From: Posidonia oceanica
Lineage: Eukaryota > Streptophyta > Magnoliopsida > Alismatales > Posidoniaceae
Direction: 5' to 3'
Length of the DNA: 64,000 bases
Assembly (NCBI GenBank): GCA_037176725.1
Contig: JAZBRS010000029.1
Span: 125,831,001 to 125,895,000, forward strand
Made by a program: the position numbers and the translations under genes. Positions within the stretch are counted from its first letter, which is position 1; every line of letters begins with the position of its first letter. Positions 44,243 through 55,839 of the stretch are shown in pieces. Under the pieces are notes generated by a model. The model did not search any database, was not told the origin of the DNA, and saw nothing but the letters and a program-made list of their open reading frames with translations.

Positions 44243-46855
44243 CTCCCCCTCCTCCCCCTCTCCCCACCGATCTCTCCCCCTCCTTCCTCTCCCTCCCTCC
44301 TCCTTTCCCCCTTCCTCCCCCTTCCGTCCCCTCCTTCCTCCTCCTCTTCCTCTCCTCTACTGGTGGCTGTGGTGGTGGCCGGCGTGCGGCGGCAGCCGGT
44401 GGTGCAGCAAGTGAGCTCCGGTCGGCTTCTCAGTGGAGCGGCGTGCTCGATTTGCGTGTGCACCGCCGGTGGACGGAGGTTGCCCCTCTGTCCCAAGGTA
44501 CACGCCTCGCCCTAGGAGCCTTTAATATGTAGAATTTGCCTTGCATGCTTCCCTTGCCATGATTTGTTTGTTATATTTAAGTTTGGCAATTTTTAGGGAT
44601 TTATATGCATTTAGGCGAATTTAATTGGCTTCAGTTAGTTTATAGCTTGGATGTGGTTTTTTTGTGGTTTCTTGAGCTGTGGGCTCAAGAACGCCTCGAA
44701 ATTGATATGCTTGTGTTCCTTGACATATATGGAATGTCATGGAAGTGATTTGGTAATTTTTAGAGATTTATTGTGGTTTCAGACCGAATTTATGGCTCGG
44801 ATGACTTAAATGCTTAATTATTGGTTTTCCAGTGGATTTCGATGTTTTAAGCCTCGGATTGAGGCGATTGTGATATATTTGTGTTGCTCGAGCTGAGACG
44901 CTCGTTTGCATGTGTTGCGCACCCGGTTTAGTGCGAATTTGATATTGTTTCGGGGTTTTTATAGAAATCGACTTGAGTTTTGGATTTCCGGTGTTTTCTC
45001 ATGTTGCGTGCCTTGGAATGCCATATCGAGGATATGGTTGCATTCCATGTTTTATTCCGGGGATTCCGGTATATGGCACACTCGTTTTTGAGTTTGTTTC
45101 AGCCGATCGGGGGTTTAAGTCGGTTCTTTAAGTTTTCTGAACTGACCTGGAATGGAGCCCTGTTGGTAGAACGGAGTCCCGTTTTCCCTTGGTCTGGAGT
45201 TCCGTTTTCTGAACGGAGCCTCATTTTCCCCTGGTCCGGAGTCCCGTTTTTGGGTAGAGCCCTGTTTGTTGTAGCAAAACGGAGTGCCGGTCCAAGACGA
45301 AGCTCCGTTCCAGTGCTGAGTTGTGAACCTCAGCCTTAATCCCGCATTCCGGTGAATTTCGGCATGCCGAATCAAAGGCTGAGTGTTTTCTCAGCGAATG
45401 TTTTCCAGTGTGGTTTCCTCAGTTGGCTTTTGGACTTTTGTGCTTTAGCCCATGATATTTATTAAATGTTTTCAAAGAGATTTCTGAGGAAAATATGAAT
45501 GGTTTGCAAATGGTTTTGCCGAGGTTTTCCGTAGCCGAAAACCTGGGAGTTGTGTTGTCTGGACCCGGGAATGCGACGGCGTTCCTGGTGTGTCGCACAC
45601 TTCGCCTGCGTTGAGGTTTGAGAGTCGAGGTACCGACCGTACCTAGCGGTATCGTGGCAGTGGACTCGGGAGGTATGATACTCGTGCGTAGCTGGGCGTG
45701 ATACCCTAGTTGTTATGGGCACCGGGACTCGCCTTGTTTTGGTGCCGACTGAGCCTAGGGGTTGGAGCCTCTAGTGGTTCGAGGCACTGGTGCTGGCTGA
45801 ACCTAGGGGTTGGAGCCTCTAATGGTTCGGAGCACTGAGTTGAGGTCGCCGTATATTAGGCGTGCCCTGTGATTTGTCCTGAGTGAGGACAGCTTGCCCA
45901 GTTGGGGTGAGTAACTTCCCTAGTGAGGGATTGCTTTTGAGGCATCTCTAGTGATGAGATGCCGGGACGGACACGCTCCTCCACAGGGCGGGTGTTCGTG
46001 GCAGTGCAGTGAGCTGCAAGGGTGAGTCCCTGGCTACTGCTTGAGGCCAAATCGGTTGCTTGACGCCAGGCAATACGATCAGTTGTGGTTTTGTTGCCCG
46101 TGGGGCTATGTTTTGTTGTTGCTGGCCGTATTTGGCCTTGAGCTTTGCCTGAGTTCCGGGCTTTGTGAGTTTTGCTGTTGTTTGGGGCCATATTGGGCCA
46201 GTTGCTTTCCGCCTGTGTATGACGTGAGTTGTGGTTTGTGTTTTGGGCCGTATTAGACAAGATGTTTTCCCGCCTAGTTGTGGCGTGTGGCTTTGTTTTG
46301 AGCTTTGGGCCGGTGGGCCGTTTTATATTTATTGAGCTTTAGTTTTGCAAGGTATTTCCACCTTGTCTTAGCCAGTGGGCCGAGTGTTTTCCTACCCTGA
46401 GGGGTTGGAGGGTTTTGAGTGGTTTTGAGGTTTTGGGCCGGTGGGCCGTGGCTTTGTAATTTATATTTCTAGAAATGCCTGTCTTCCCTGGTTTTAGCTT
46501 GTGGGCTTTGGAAAGGGTGTTTTATTATTTATATTGCTTGTTGTGGACCCAGATTTTGGGGTTTTGCCGGTTATGCCGTATTTGAAGTTTTCCGCCGGTT
46601 TCTTGCGTGGTTTTTGCGAGGTGTGTGCTGGGTGATGATTTCTAAGTCACTCACGTGTGCTTGTTTGGTTTTCAGGTGCAGTTGATTAGCTGGTTTGGAG
46701 TATAGTGCATATAGTGGGAGTCACGTAGCTGTCCACTGCAGGTTCCTGACATTGATATTGTTGTTAGCCCAGTAGTTTGTTGTAAATGTTGTATTTAATT
46801 AAATTTTAAAATTGTTGGGCTGTAGGTTTTGTTGGTAGCAACTTGAGTCGTTACA
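44242..46855 (+). repeat. Tek-1 5' LTR, truncated (2,614 bp)
   Basis: It corresponds to 52203-54817 of the 3' LTR (2,615 bp) and ends GTTACA at 46855. The differences seen are mainly C/T and G/A. Confidence 0.9.
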
Positions 46856-46859
46856 GGTT

Positions 46860-46871
46860 TGGTATCAGAGC
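46860..46871 (+). other. Tek-1 primer-binding site (initiator tRNA-Met)
   Basis: TGGTATCAGAGC, four bases after the LTR, is the standard Met-initiator PBS of chromoviruses. Confidence 0.93.
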
Positions 46872-47029
46872 CTAGGTTCACTAGGTTGCACTAGCCTAGG
46901 AGTAGTCAGTCTAGTGACTCCATAGGAAATTGCATATCATGATTGAGTTTGCACCTGTTGTTTAGCATATATTGTTGCTTGTCTTATTTGGCTGTGGTGT
47001 AGGTTTTGTTGCTTCTCTCCCGGTTCAGC

Positions 47030-48300
47030 ATGTCTCGTCGTGGTTGCCGAAAGGATAAGGCCCCTGCTGAGGAACCTAACTCTCGAGAGGAGAGTGGTTG
47101 GTAGGATGTGCGGACGGAGTTGCGAGATTGGATGTGCGGGATCTCTCTGGCTTTTGGCAAGAGTGGCCCTGGTAGAGCGTCTGAGGGAGATCCGTGGCTT
47201 CGCCAGTTAAGCAAGCTCCACCCGCCGACGTTCAAGGGTACAGGTACTCCTGAGGAGAGCGAGGCATGACTGCGAAGGATTGAGAAGTTGTTGGATAGTT
47301 TGGCGTGCCCAGAGGAGCATTAGGTGCAGTTGGCTGCCTTTTAGCTCGACGGCGATGCCGATGAGTGGTGGAGAGCCACCAGGCAGCTGAAGTTCTCAGA
47401 TTCTATCACGGTCAACGTCAAGTGGAAGGACTTCGAGGCTGCATTCCATGAGAAGTACTTTCCGAACCATGTGAGGAGCCGATTCGACTGAGTGTTCCGG
47501 AGTCTGCAACAAGGCAGGATGTCTGTGGCTGAGTATTAAGCCTCTTTTGCCCGGTTGGAGAGGTTCGCCTAGGCCTTTGATTCTGAGGAAAGGCAGGCAG
47601 AGAGATTTCTAGAAGGCCTTCAACCCAACTTAAGGATGAAGGTGATGGGCTGCCGCTGTGTGATGGTAGCTGAGGTTGTCTAGATGGCTTCCCGCTTTGA
47701 AGAGGAGTATAACCAGTATGTGAGTGGTCACTCCAAAGGGAAGGCCAAGTTGCCCTTCACTTCCCGGTTTTCTGTCTCTAGTCCACCGAGTTCTGGTGGC
47801 ATGAGTAGCCCAGGGAAGAGAAAGAAGGACAGATTTGGCGGTGGTTCTGGTGCCCGGCGTAGTTTTACTTGAGGTGGTGGTGGTGTTGGCCCAGCCTCCA
47901 GCGTCCGGTACAGCTTTGCAGGAGTTGGTAGCACCGGTCTGAGTCAGGCTGCTTCGAGTAGACAGGGTAGTGCCCAGTGTTTCTAGTGTGGCCAGGCGGG
48001 TAACTTTGCAGTGCACTGCCCTCGAGCACAGCAGGTGACGAATCGGAGCGGAGTGGTGTGCTACAACTGCGGGAGATCGGGACATGTGCAGAGGATGTGC
48101 TCGGATCCTCCAAGCGAGCAGGGAATGTGCCACAGCAGCCGACCCGAGGGCGTGTGTTTACCGTTTCAACTCTTGACTGTGGACCCTCTGGTAATGTTGT
48201 AGAGGGTAAGTCCCCGTAGATTCCTTTGGGTAGTGTGACCCATTGTTGCTGTTATTGTTGTGTTGTTGTTGTTGTTGTTTCTTTCCCCCTGTAATATGAA
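47030..48300 (+). pseudogene. gag: Tek-1 gag (broken)
   Basis: It starts ATG 47030 (MSRRGCRK) and is readable in one frame to about 48115, with the gag core around 47220-47680 (HPPTFKG, then DEWWR). Zinc knuckle 1 begins at 47978 but has a TAG at its third residue and Asn in place of the zinc-binding His. Knuckle 2 (CYNCGRSGHVQRMC, from 48059) is intact. About ten stops interrupt the frame (e.g. near 47103, 47267, 47321, 47488, 47537). A frameshift near 48115 follows. Gag would package the RNA in a virus-like particle, but this copy cannot make it. Confidence 0.85.
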
Positions 48301-48302
48301 CC

Positions 48303-51300
48303 TTGTTGTTTAATGGGGATGCTGTTGGTTGTGCTTTGGCCTTAGGTTCTTATCTTGTGGCGGGCCGAATGGCCAAAGTTCTGTTTGACTCAAGGAGCAC
48401 ATTCTCTTTTGTCTCCGAGTCTTTTGTGGCGAAGCTGGATGATGTACCAGCCAAATTAGCTTTCCACTTGGAAGTGGTAACGCCGCTGGGTGAGCACAGT
48501 TTGGCGTGGAGATATCTGCCTTCTATCGATCTAGAGCTGAATGGCCGAGAGTTCGATGCCACTCTCATTCTCTTGAGTATGAATGAGTATGATGTTATCT
48601 TGGGCATGGACTGGCTAGGTCAATATTCTGCTTTGATTGACTGTGTTCGCAGGAGGATTTTCTTTGGTGCTGCTGGGGCTGGTTCCTTCTTTGTGCAAGG
48701 TGTGCGCCAAGGTGAGCTTAAACTTGTGATTTCTACTGTGAAGGCTTACAAGTCTTTGTCTTGGGGTTGTGTGGGGTACCTTGCTAGTTGGTTACCTCCC
48801 CCTCTCTGGAGTCGGGTGTTCACAACATATCTATGGTGTGTGAATATCCCGACGTTTTCCCGAATGATTTGCCTGGCATGCCACCTCACAGGGAAGTGGA
48901 GTTCTTCATTGAGCTAACTCCGGACAGTGGTGCTGTTGCGAAGAATCCTTATCGAATGGCGCCAGCTGAGTTGCGGGAGCTCAAGGCCCAGCTGCAGGAG
49001 TTGCTGGACAAGGGATTCATCAGGCCAAGTGTGTCTTCGTGGGGAGTGCCTATCTTGTTCGTCCGTAAGAAGGATGGTTCACTCCGGTTGAGTATAGACT
49101 ATCGGATGTTGAATCAGCTTACAGTGAAGAACAAGTATCCCTTGTCCCGTGTGGAAGACCTGTTTGACCAGTTGCAGTCTGCCTCCGTCTTCTCGAAGAT
49201 TGATCTGAGATCAGGATATCACCTGTTGAGGATCCATGATTCAGACATTCAGAAGACTGCCTTCTGGATGCAGTATGGCCATTTTGGGTTCGTGGTTATG
49301 CCCTTCGGCTTGACCAACGCCCCTATTGCATTCATGGAATTGATAAACTGGATCTTCAGGCCATTCTTGGACCAGTTTGTGGTGGTCTTTGTAGACGACA
49401 TCTTGGTCTACTCCTCAGATGAGGTAGCTCATGTCCAACATCTGAGGGCGGTACTGGATGTTCTGAGGCAGCACCAGTTGTACGCCAAGTTCTCCAAGTG
49501 TAAGTTCTGGTTGAGGGAGGTTATGTTCCTTGGCCACCTTATCTCTGGAGACGGCGTCAGAGTTGATCCTGCCAAGGTTGAGGTGGTCAGCAATTGGTAG
49601 AGACCCAGGAGTGTGTCTGAGATTAGAAGTTTCCTGAGGTTGGCAAGTTACTACAGGAGGTTTATCAGGGATTTCTCTTCCATTGGTTCATCCCTGACAG
49701 CTCTCACCAAGCAAGGGTTCTGTTCATTTGGGACCAAGGTTGTGAGGCGAGTTTCAATGAGTTGAAGGCTCGTCTGACTTCTGCTCCTGTTCTGACCTTG
49801 CCTTCTGGTGGTGATGGCTTCACTGTGTATAGTGATGCTAGTGGTGTTGGGTTGGGTAGCGTTCTGATGTAGCGTGGCAATGTTGTGGCTTATGCCTCCC
49901 ATCAGTTGAAAGACCACGAGAAGAATTACCCTACCCATGATCTTGAGATGGCTGCCGTGGTGTTCGCGCTAAAGCTTTGGCGATACTACCTGTATAGGGA
50001 GCAGTTTGAGGTCTACACGGATCACAAGAGTCTGAAGTATATTTTTACTCAGAAGGACCTCAACATGCAGCAGTGGAGGTGGGTGGAGTATCTCAAGGAC
50101 TATGATTTCAGTTTGTCCTACCACCCTGGGAAGGCCAATGTGGTCGCCGATGCTTTGAGTCGGCGTACGCACGTTATGGCTAGCCTGATAGTCAAGAAAT
50201 GGACCATGTTGGAGGATCTGGCTGACTGTGAACTCAAGAGACTACAACGGGGAGCAGGCGGTGCCTATATGACGAGCTTGTCTGTTCGTCCCAAGCTAGT
50301 GGAGTTCATTGTTGCTTGTCAGCAGACAGATTCCTTCTTTCAGACAACTGTTGAGAAGTTGCGAGCTGGGGAAGCGCCGGACTTTTCTCTTGGCGTACAT
50401 GGGGAGCTGAGGTTTGATCAGTGCTTGTTTGTGCCCCAGTATGAGGAGGCCAGCGGAGGGTACTGGATGAAGCTCATAGATCCAAGTACACCGTCCACCC
50501 AGGATCCATGAAGATGTATCGGGATCTGAAGCAGAATTTTTGGTGGCCTGGCATGAAAAGAGAAGTTGCTGACTATGTGGCAAGGTGTGTGACTTGCCAG
50601 CTAGTCAATGCAGAGCACCAGAGACCTAGAGGAACTCTTCAGCCATTGAGTATACCAGAATGAAAATGGGAACACATCTCTATGGATTTTGTAACTGGGT
50701 TGCCGCGTTCTCCAAGGAAGAACGACACTGTGTGGGTGATTGTTGATCGGCTAACCAAGTCAGCTCATTTTCTTGCTATCCAAGTGAATCTTCCTTTACG
50801 GCGATTGGCAGAACTGTACGTATCGGAGATCATTCGGCTGCATGGTGTTCCTGTATCCATTGTGTCTGATAGAGACACGCGGTTTACCTTAAGGTTCTAG
50901 AGGACTCTGTAGGAGGCTTTTGGCACGGTACTTAATTTTAGTATAGCTTTCCACCCTCAGTCGGACGGTCAGATAGAGAGGACTATCTAGATTTTGGAAG
51001 ATATGTTGAGAGCTTGTGTCCTGGATTTGCAAGGAAGTTGGGAGGACCACCTGCCGTTGGTTGAGTTTGCTTACAACAATAGCTACCACTCTAGCATCGG
51101 GATGGCACCATACGAGGCTCTGTATGGTAGGCCCTGCAGATCCCCGGTTTGCTGGAGCGAGGTAGGTGAGCGGTAGCTTCTTGGTCCGGAGTTTGTGCAG
51201 CAGTATGTAGACAAGGTGGACTTGATCCGCAAAAGGCTTCTAACTGCACAGAGTCGGCAGAAGAGTTATGCTGACCGGAGGCGGAGACCGTTGGAGTTTC

Positions 51301-51728
51301 TGGTGGGAGACTTTGTGTTCTTGAAGGTTTCACCGACCAAAGGCGTGAAGAGGTTTGGCAAGTGTGGGAAGCTGAGTCCCCGCTATATTGGCCCGTACCA
51401 AATCACGCAAAGGGTTGGTGAAGTTGCCTATAGGTTGGCCCTACCACCAGAGCTGTCGGCAGTGCACAGCATGTTCCACGTCTCCATCCTGAGGAAGTGT
51501 TTGGCTGATGTTTCACAGGTGATCCCTGTTCAGCTAGAGGTGCTCTAGGAAGATCTCTCCTTTGTTGAGGAGGCTGTCCAGATTGTTGATCGTAGAGAAC
51601 AGGTGTTGCGGAATAAGGTGATTCCGCTAGTTCTTGTGAGATGGCAGCATCATGGAGTAGAAGAGGCCACTTGGGAGCACGAGGATGGTATCCTTGCTCG
51701 ATACCCGCATCTTTTCGCCTACCATTGA
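48303..51728 (+). pseudogene. pol: Tek-1 pol: protease, RT, RNase H, integrase, chromodomain (broken)
   Basis: The protease has VLFDSRSTFSFVS (48381 on), so the catalytic D-S/T-G reads D-S-R, plus YDVILGMDWL later. A frameshift near 48790 leads into RT (48788-49600) with FVDD at 49388-49399. A second near 49720 leads into RNase H (YSDASG, then [10 protein letters not shown] and ADALSRR). A third near 50480 leads into integrase with MDFVTG, SDRDTRF and HPQSDGQIERT as the DDE positions. The C-terminal chromodomain (about 51549-51728) has VEEATWE and YPHLF. Stops include 49598, 49869 and 51546. Order and motifs are those of Tekay/Del chromoviruses, whose chromodomain is thought to steer integration to heterochromatin. 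Confidence 0.9.
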
Positions 51729-51763
51729 TTTCGGGGGCAAAATCCTTTTTTAGGTGTTTATGA

Positions 51764-54700
51764 TGTAACACCCGGGAATTCATTTCCTTGTAATTATGCT
51801 TTTTTAATGAATTCTTTGGCTTTGGTTAGGTGTTAGTGGCCTTGCAGGTCCCACTTGAGTTGTTTGTGGGCCCCATCTGTGGTTTGTGTGAGTCTCCACC
51901 TGTTTTGTTGTGGTGGACTCCCACTTGTGGTGGTTGGTGTGACAGATTGTGGTCTGGTCCCTGTGTTTCTCTCTCTTTCTCTCCCTTCTTCTCTCTCTCT
52001 CTCTTTCTCTCTTTCCCTCCTTCCCTCTCTCTCTCTTTCCTCCCCCACCCCTCCCTCAAGTGCCACTTCCCCCTTCCCTCTTTCCTTCCCCCTCCCCTCA
52101 CGCGCGTCTCCCCTCCTCCCTCACGCGTGGATTCTCCTCCCCCTCCCGGCTCGTGCCCTCCTCCTCCTCCTTCGGTGCCCTAGCCTCCAGCCGGCGGGCA
52201 TCTCTCCCCCTCCTCCCCCTCTCCCCATCGATCTCTCCCCCTCCTTCCTCTCCCTCCCTCCTCCTTTCCCCCTTCCTCCCCCTTCCATCCCCTCCTTCCT
52301 CCTCCTCTTCCTCTCCTCTACTGGTGGCTATGGTGGTGGCCGGCGTGCGGCGGCAGCCGGTGGTGTGGCAAGCGAGCTCCGGTCGGCTTCTCGGTGTAGC
52401 GACGTGCTCGATTTGCGTGTGCACCACCGGTGGACAGAGGTTGCCCCTCTGTCCCAAGGTACACGCCTCGCCCTAGGAGCCTTTAATATGTAGAATTTGC
52501 CTTGCATGCTTCCCTTGCCATGATTTGTTTGTTATATTTAAGTTTGGCAATTTTTAGGGATTTATATGCATTTAGGCGAATTTAATTGGCTTCAGTTAGT
52601 TTATAGCTTGGATGTGGTTTTTTTGTGGTTTCTTGAGCTGTGGGCTCAAGAACGCCTCGAAATTGATATGCTTGTGTTCCTTGACATATATGGAATGTCA
52701 TGGAAGTGATTTGGTAATTTTTAGAGATTTATTGTAGTTTTTGGCCGAATTTATGGCCCGGATGACTTAAATACCTAATTATTGGTTTTCCGGTGGATTT
52801 CGGTGTTTTGGGCCTCGGATTGAGGCGATTGTGATATATTTGTGTTGCTCGAGCTGAGACGCTCATTTGCATGTGTTGCGCGCCTAGTTTGGCGCAGATT
52901 TGATATTGTTTCGGGGTTTTTATAGAAATCGACTTGAGTTTTGGATTTCCGATGTTTTCTCGTGTTGCGTGCCTCAGAATGCCATATCGAGGGTATGGTT
53001 GCATTCCTTGTTTTATTCCGGAGATTCCAGTATATGGCACGCTCATTTTCGAGTTTGTTTCGGCCGATCGGGGGTTTAAGTCGGTTCTTTAAGTTTTCTG
53101 AACTGACCTGGAACGGAGCCCCGTTGGTAGAACAGAGTCCCGTTTTCCTCTGGTCTGGAGTTCCGTTTTCGGAACGGAGCCCCGTTTTCCCCTGGTCCGG
53201 AGTCTTATTTTTGGGCGGAGTCCCGTTTGCTGTAGCAAAACGGAGCACCAGTCCAAGACAGAGCTCCGTTCCAGTGCTAAGTTGTGAACCTCAGCCTTGA
53301 TCCCGCATTCCGGTGAATTTCGGCGTGCCGAATCAGAGGCTGAGTGTTTTCTCAACGAATATTTTCCAGTGTGGTTTCCTCGGTTGGCTTTTGGGCTTTT
53401 GTGCTTTAGCCCATGATATTTATTAAATGTTTTCAAAGAGATTTCTGAGGAAAATATGAATGGTTTGCAAATGGTTTTGCTGAGGTTTTCCGTAGTCGAA
53501 AACCTGGGAGTTGTGTTGGCTGGACCTGGGAATGCGACGGCGTTCCTGGTGTGTCGCACACTTCGCCTGGGTTGAGGTTTGGGAGTCGGGGTGCCGGCCG
53601 TACCTAACGGTATCGTGGCAGCAGACTCGGGAGGTATGATACTCATACGTAGCTGGGCGTGATACCCTAGTTGTTATGGGCACCGGGACTCGCCTTGTTT
53701 TGGGTGCCAGCTGAGCCTAGGGGTTGGAGCCTCTAGTGGTTCGGGGCACTGGTGCTGGCTGAGCCTAGAGGTTGGAGCCTCTAGTGGTTCGGAGCACTGA
53801 GTTGAGGTCGCCATATATTAGGCGTGTCCTGTGGTTTGTCCTGAGTGAGGACAGCTTGCCCAGTTGGGGTGAGTAGTTTCCCTAGTGAGGGATTGCTTTT
53901 GAGGCGTCTCTAGTGACGAGATGCCGGGACGGACACGCTCCTCCACAGGACAGGTGTTCGTGGCAGTGCAGTGAGCTACAGGGGTGAGTCCTTGGCTACT
54001 GCTTGAGGCCAGATCGGTTGCTTGGCGCCAGGCAATACGATCAGTTGTGGTTTTGTGCCCGTGGGGCTGTGTTTTGTTGTTGCTGGCCGTATTTGGCCTT
54101 GAGTTTTGCCTGAGTTCCGGGCTTTGTGAGTTTTGCTATTGTTTGGGGCCATATTGGGCCAGTTGCTTTCCGCCTGTGTATGGCATGAGTTGTGGTTTGT
54201 GTTTTGGGCCGTATTAGGCCAGATGTTTTCCCGCTTAATTGTGGCGTGTGGCTTCTGTTTGAGCTTTTGGGCCGGTGGGCCGCTTTATATTGATTGAGCT
54301 TTAGTTTTGCAAGGTATTTCCGCCTTGTCTTGACCAGTGGGCCAAGTGTTTTCCCAACCTGAGGGGTTGGAGGGTTTTGAGTGGTTTTGAGGTTTTGGGC
54401 CGGTAGGCTGTGGCTTTGTGGTTTATATTTCTGGAAACGCTTGTCTTCCCCGGTTTTAGCTTGTGGGCTTTGGGAAGGGTGTTTTATTATTTATATTGCT
54501 TGTTGTAGACCCAGATTTTGGGGTTTTGCCGGTTGTGCCATATTTGAAGTTTTCTGCCGGTTTCTTGCGTGGTTTTTGCGAGGTGTGTGCTGGGTGACGA
54601 TTTCTAGGTCACTCACGTGTGCTTGTTTGGTTTTCAGGTGCAGATGATTAGCTGGTTTGAAGTATAGTGCATGTAGTGGGAGTCACGTAGCTATCCACTG

Positions 54701-54817
54701 CAGGTTCCTGGCATTAATATTGTTGTTAGCCCAGTAGTTTGTTGTAAATGTTGTATTTAATTAAATTTTAAAATTGTTGGGCTGTAGGTTTTGTTAGTAG
54801 CGACTTGGGTTGTTACA
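51764..54817 (+). repeat. Tek-1 3' LTR, complete (3,054 bp)
   Basis: TGTAACA and TGTTACA form a perfect 7-bp terminal inverted repeat. A CT-rich microsatellite-like stretch lies at about 51965-52330. The Pro/Leu/Ser-rich ORFs seen there are low-complexity artefacts, also present at 44240-44360 in the 5' LTR. Confidence 0.92.
51965..52320. repeat. CT-rich low-complexity stretch in the Tek-1 LTR
   Basis: Mostly C and T on the plus strand, beginning with TCTCTCTTTCTCTC-type repeats and continuing as CCCTCCTCC-type repeats. The second part is also present at 44243-44355. Confidence 0.8.
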
Positions 54818-55839
54818 CCAGCACCTCCGCAGCAACCCTAGCACGCCAGAACCGCCACGCACTGTGCTTCTTGTCCGGCGAGCCTCTGCAACTCTAGAGC
54901 GCTCCCGGCCTCCTCCGCCGCTCCAGATCTTCTCTGCACCTTTGCCAGACCTCTAGGGAGCTGGATCAACACCGCCCAGCCTCTTCCGTGGCCTCCAGCA
55001 CCTGTCCCGACCTCCTCCTCCTCTACTGAAGCCGCCCGGGTCGTCCAGACGTCTCTGCCACCGCAACAGCACCGCGAGCCTCGCCTGAGCACCGACAAGC
55101 TCACCCGGCCGCCACCTTGCTCCGCAATAGCGCCTCGCAGCTCCTCCGCCTCTGGCTTCACCTGCAGCAAGCCAGTTAGGCTGGCAGACCAACTCCGACC
55201 ACCATTCGTGCCCCCGAAGCCACCGGCGCCTCCGCACGACCCTGCTCCTGCCTCCTCGGGCCTCTGGCTGGCTTCCCCCGCGCTACTCCGCCGCCACGCA
55301 GCCTTCCTTCTCCGGCTGCGGTGCTGCAGTGTTGAGAGACACTGTAGCACTGTAGCTGGATAAGGTTTTGATTTTTCTGTGGTTTGATGCATTAATATTT
55401 TCTACTGCAACTTATTTTATTTACATCTGGGTCCAGTTGTGGTTTGAATTTGATTTAATTTTTTATTTAAACCATATTACATTGCAGTCTGGCCCTTTCC
55501 TTTACTTTATTTGCATGCAGGTCCTTCATACATTTATTTAAAATGCATCTGAATGTTAGTATAAAGCATGCATTGCATTTTGGTCCTTAAGTTTTTGATA
55601 ATTGCATTACAGTCCTTCATCAGTTGAAAAAGCATTTAATGTTGCATTTAAATCTTACTGCATTGCATTTAAATCTTCTGTTTTAATTTATTTGCAAGTT
55701 AGTCCATCTGCAGTTTCAGCATGTCATTTAAATGTGAATTTTACCATATTACATTGCATCTTTTATTTCGCATTTTGTTTTATTTGCACATAGGTCCTCT
55801 GCCTGTTTAGAAATGCATTTAACTTGCATGTTTACCATA
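54818..55839 (+). mobile_element. LTR-C, left fragment (Tat-1-family LTR, + strand)
   Basis: A GC-rich part (54818-55340, counterpart of the GC-rich zone of the Tat-1 LTR in reverse) passes into the TTGCATTTAAAT-rich zone. It begins exactly at the Tek-1 3' LTR end, so the 5' half of this LTR is missing. It is interrupted at 55835-55839 by the solo LTR target site. An antisense 184-residue ORF here is GC-bias and not supported. Confidence 0.8.
55835..55839. other. Target-site duplication CCATA, left copy
   Basis: CCATA directly before the solo LTR; the right copy is at 61373-61377. Confidence 0.95.

Larger units (their letters stand above)
44242..54817 (+). mobile_element. Tek-1: Tekay/Del-type chromovirus (Ty3-gypsy), 5' LTR truncated
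   Basis: It consists of a 5' LTR remnant, an initiator tRNA-Met PBS, gag with two zinc knuckles, protease, RT, RNase H, integrase and a C-terminal chromodomain, then a complete 3,054-bp LTR starting TGTAACA and ending TGTTACA. Domain order, PBS and chromodomain place it in the Tekay/Del chromoviruses. gag-pol carries many stops and at least four frameshifts. It lies at 54818 in the middle of LTR-C, which is missing on its left side. Confidence 0.92.

Noticed and set aside
51830..52493. Pro/Ser/Leu-rich ORFs up to 212 residues in the Tek-1 LTR (also 44239-44532)
   Set aside because: They arise from the CT-rich LTR segment and change between the two LTR copies. No recognisable protein.
54838..55392. 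184-residue Ala/Gly/Arg-rich minus-strand ORF
   Set aside because: GC-rich LTR zone with compositional bias and no motif. The equivalent zones of the other LTRs do not keep the frame.
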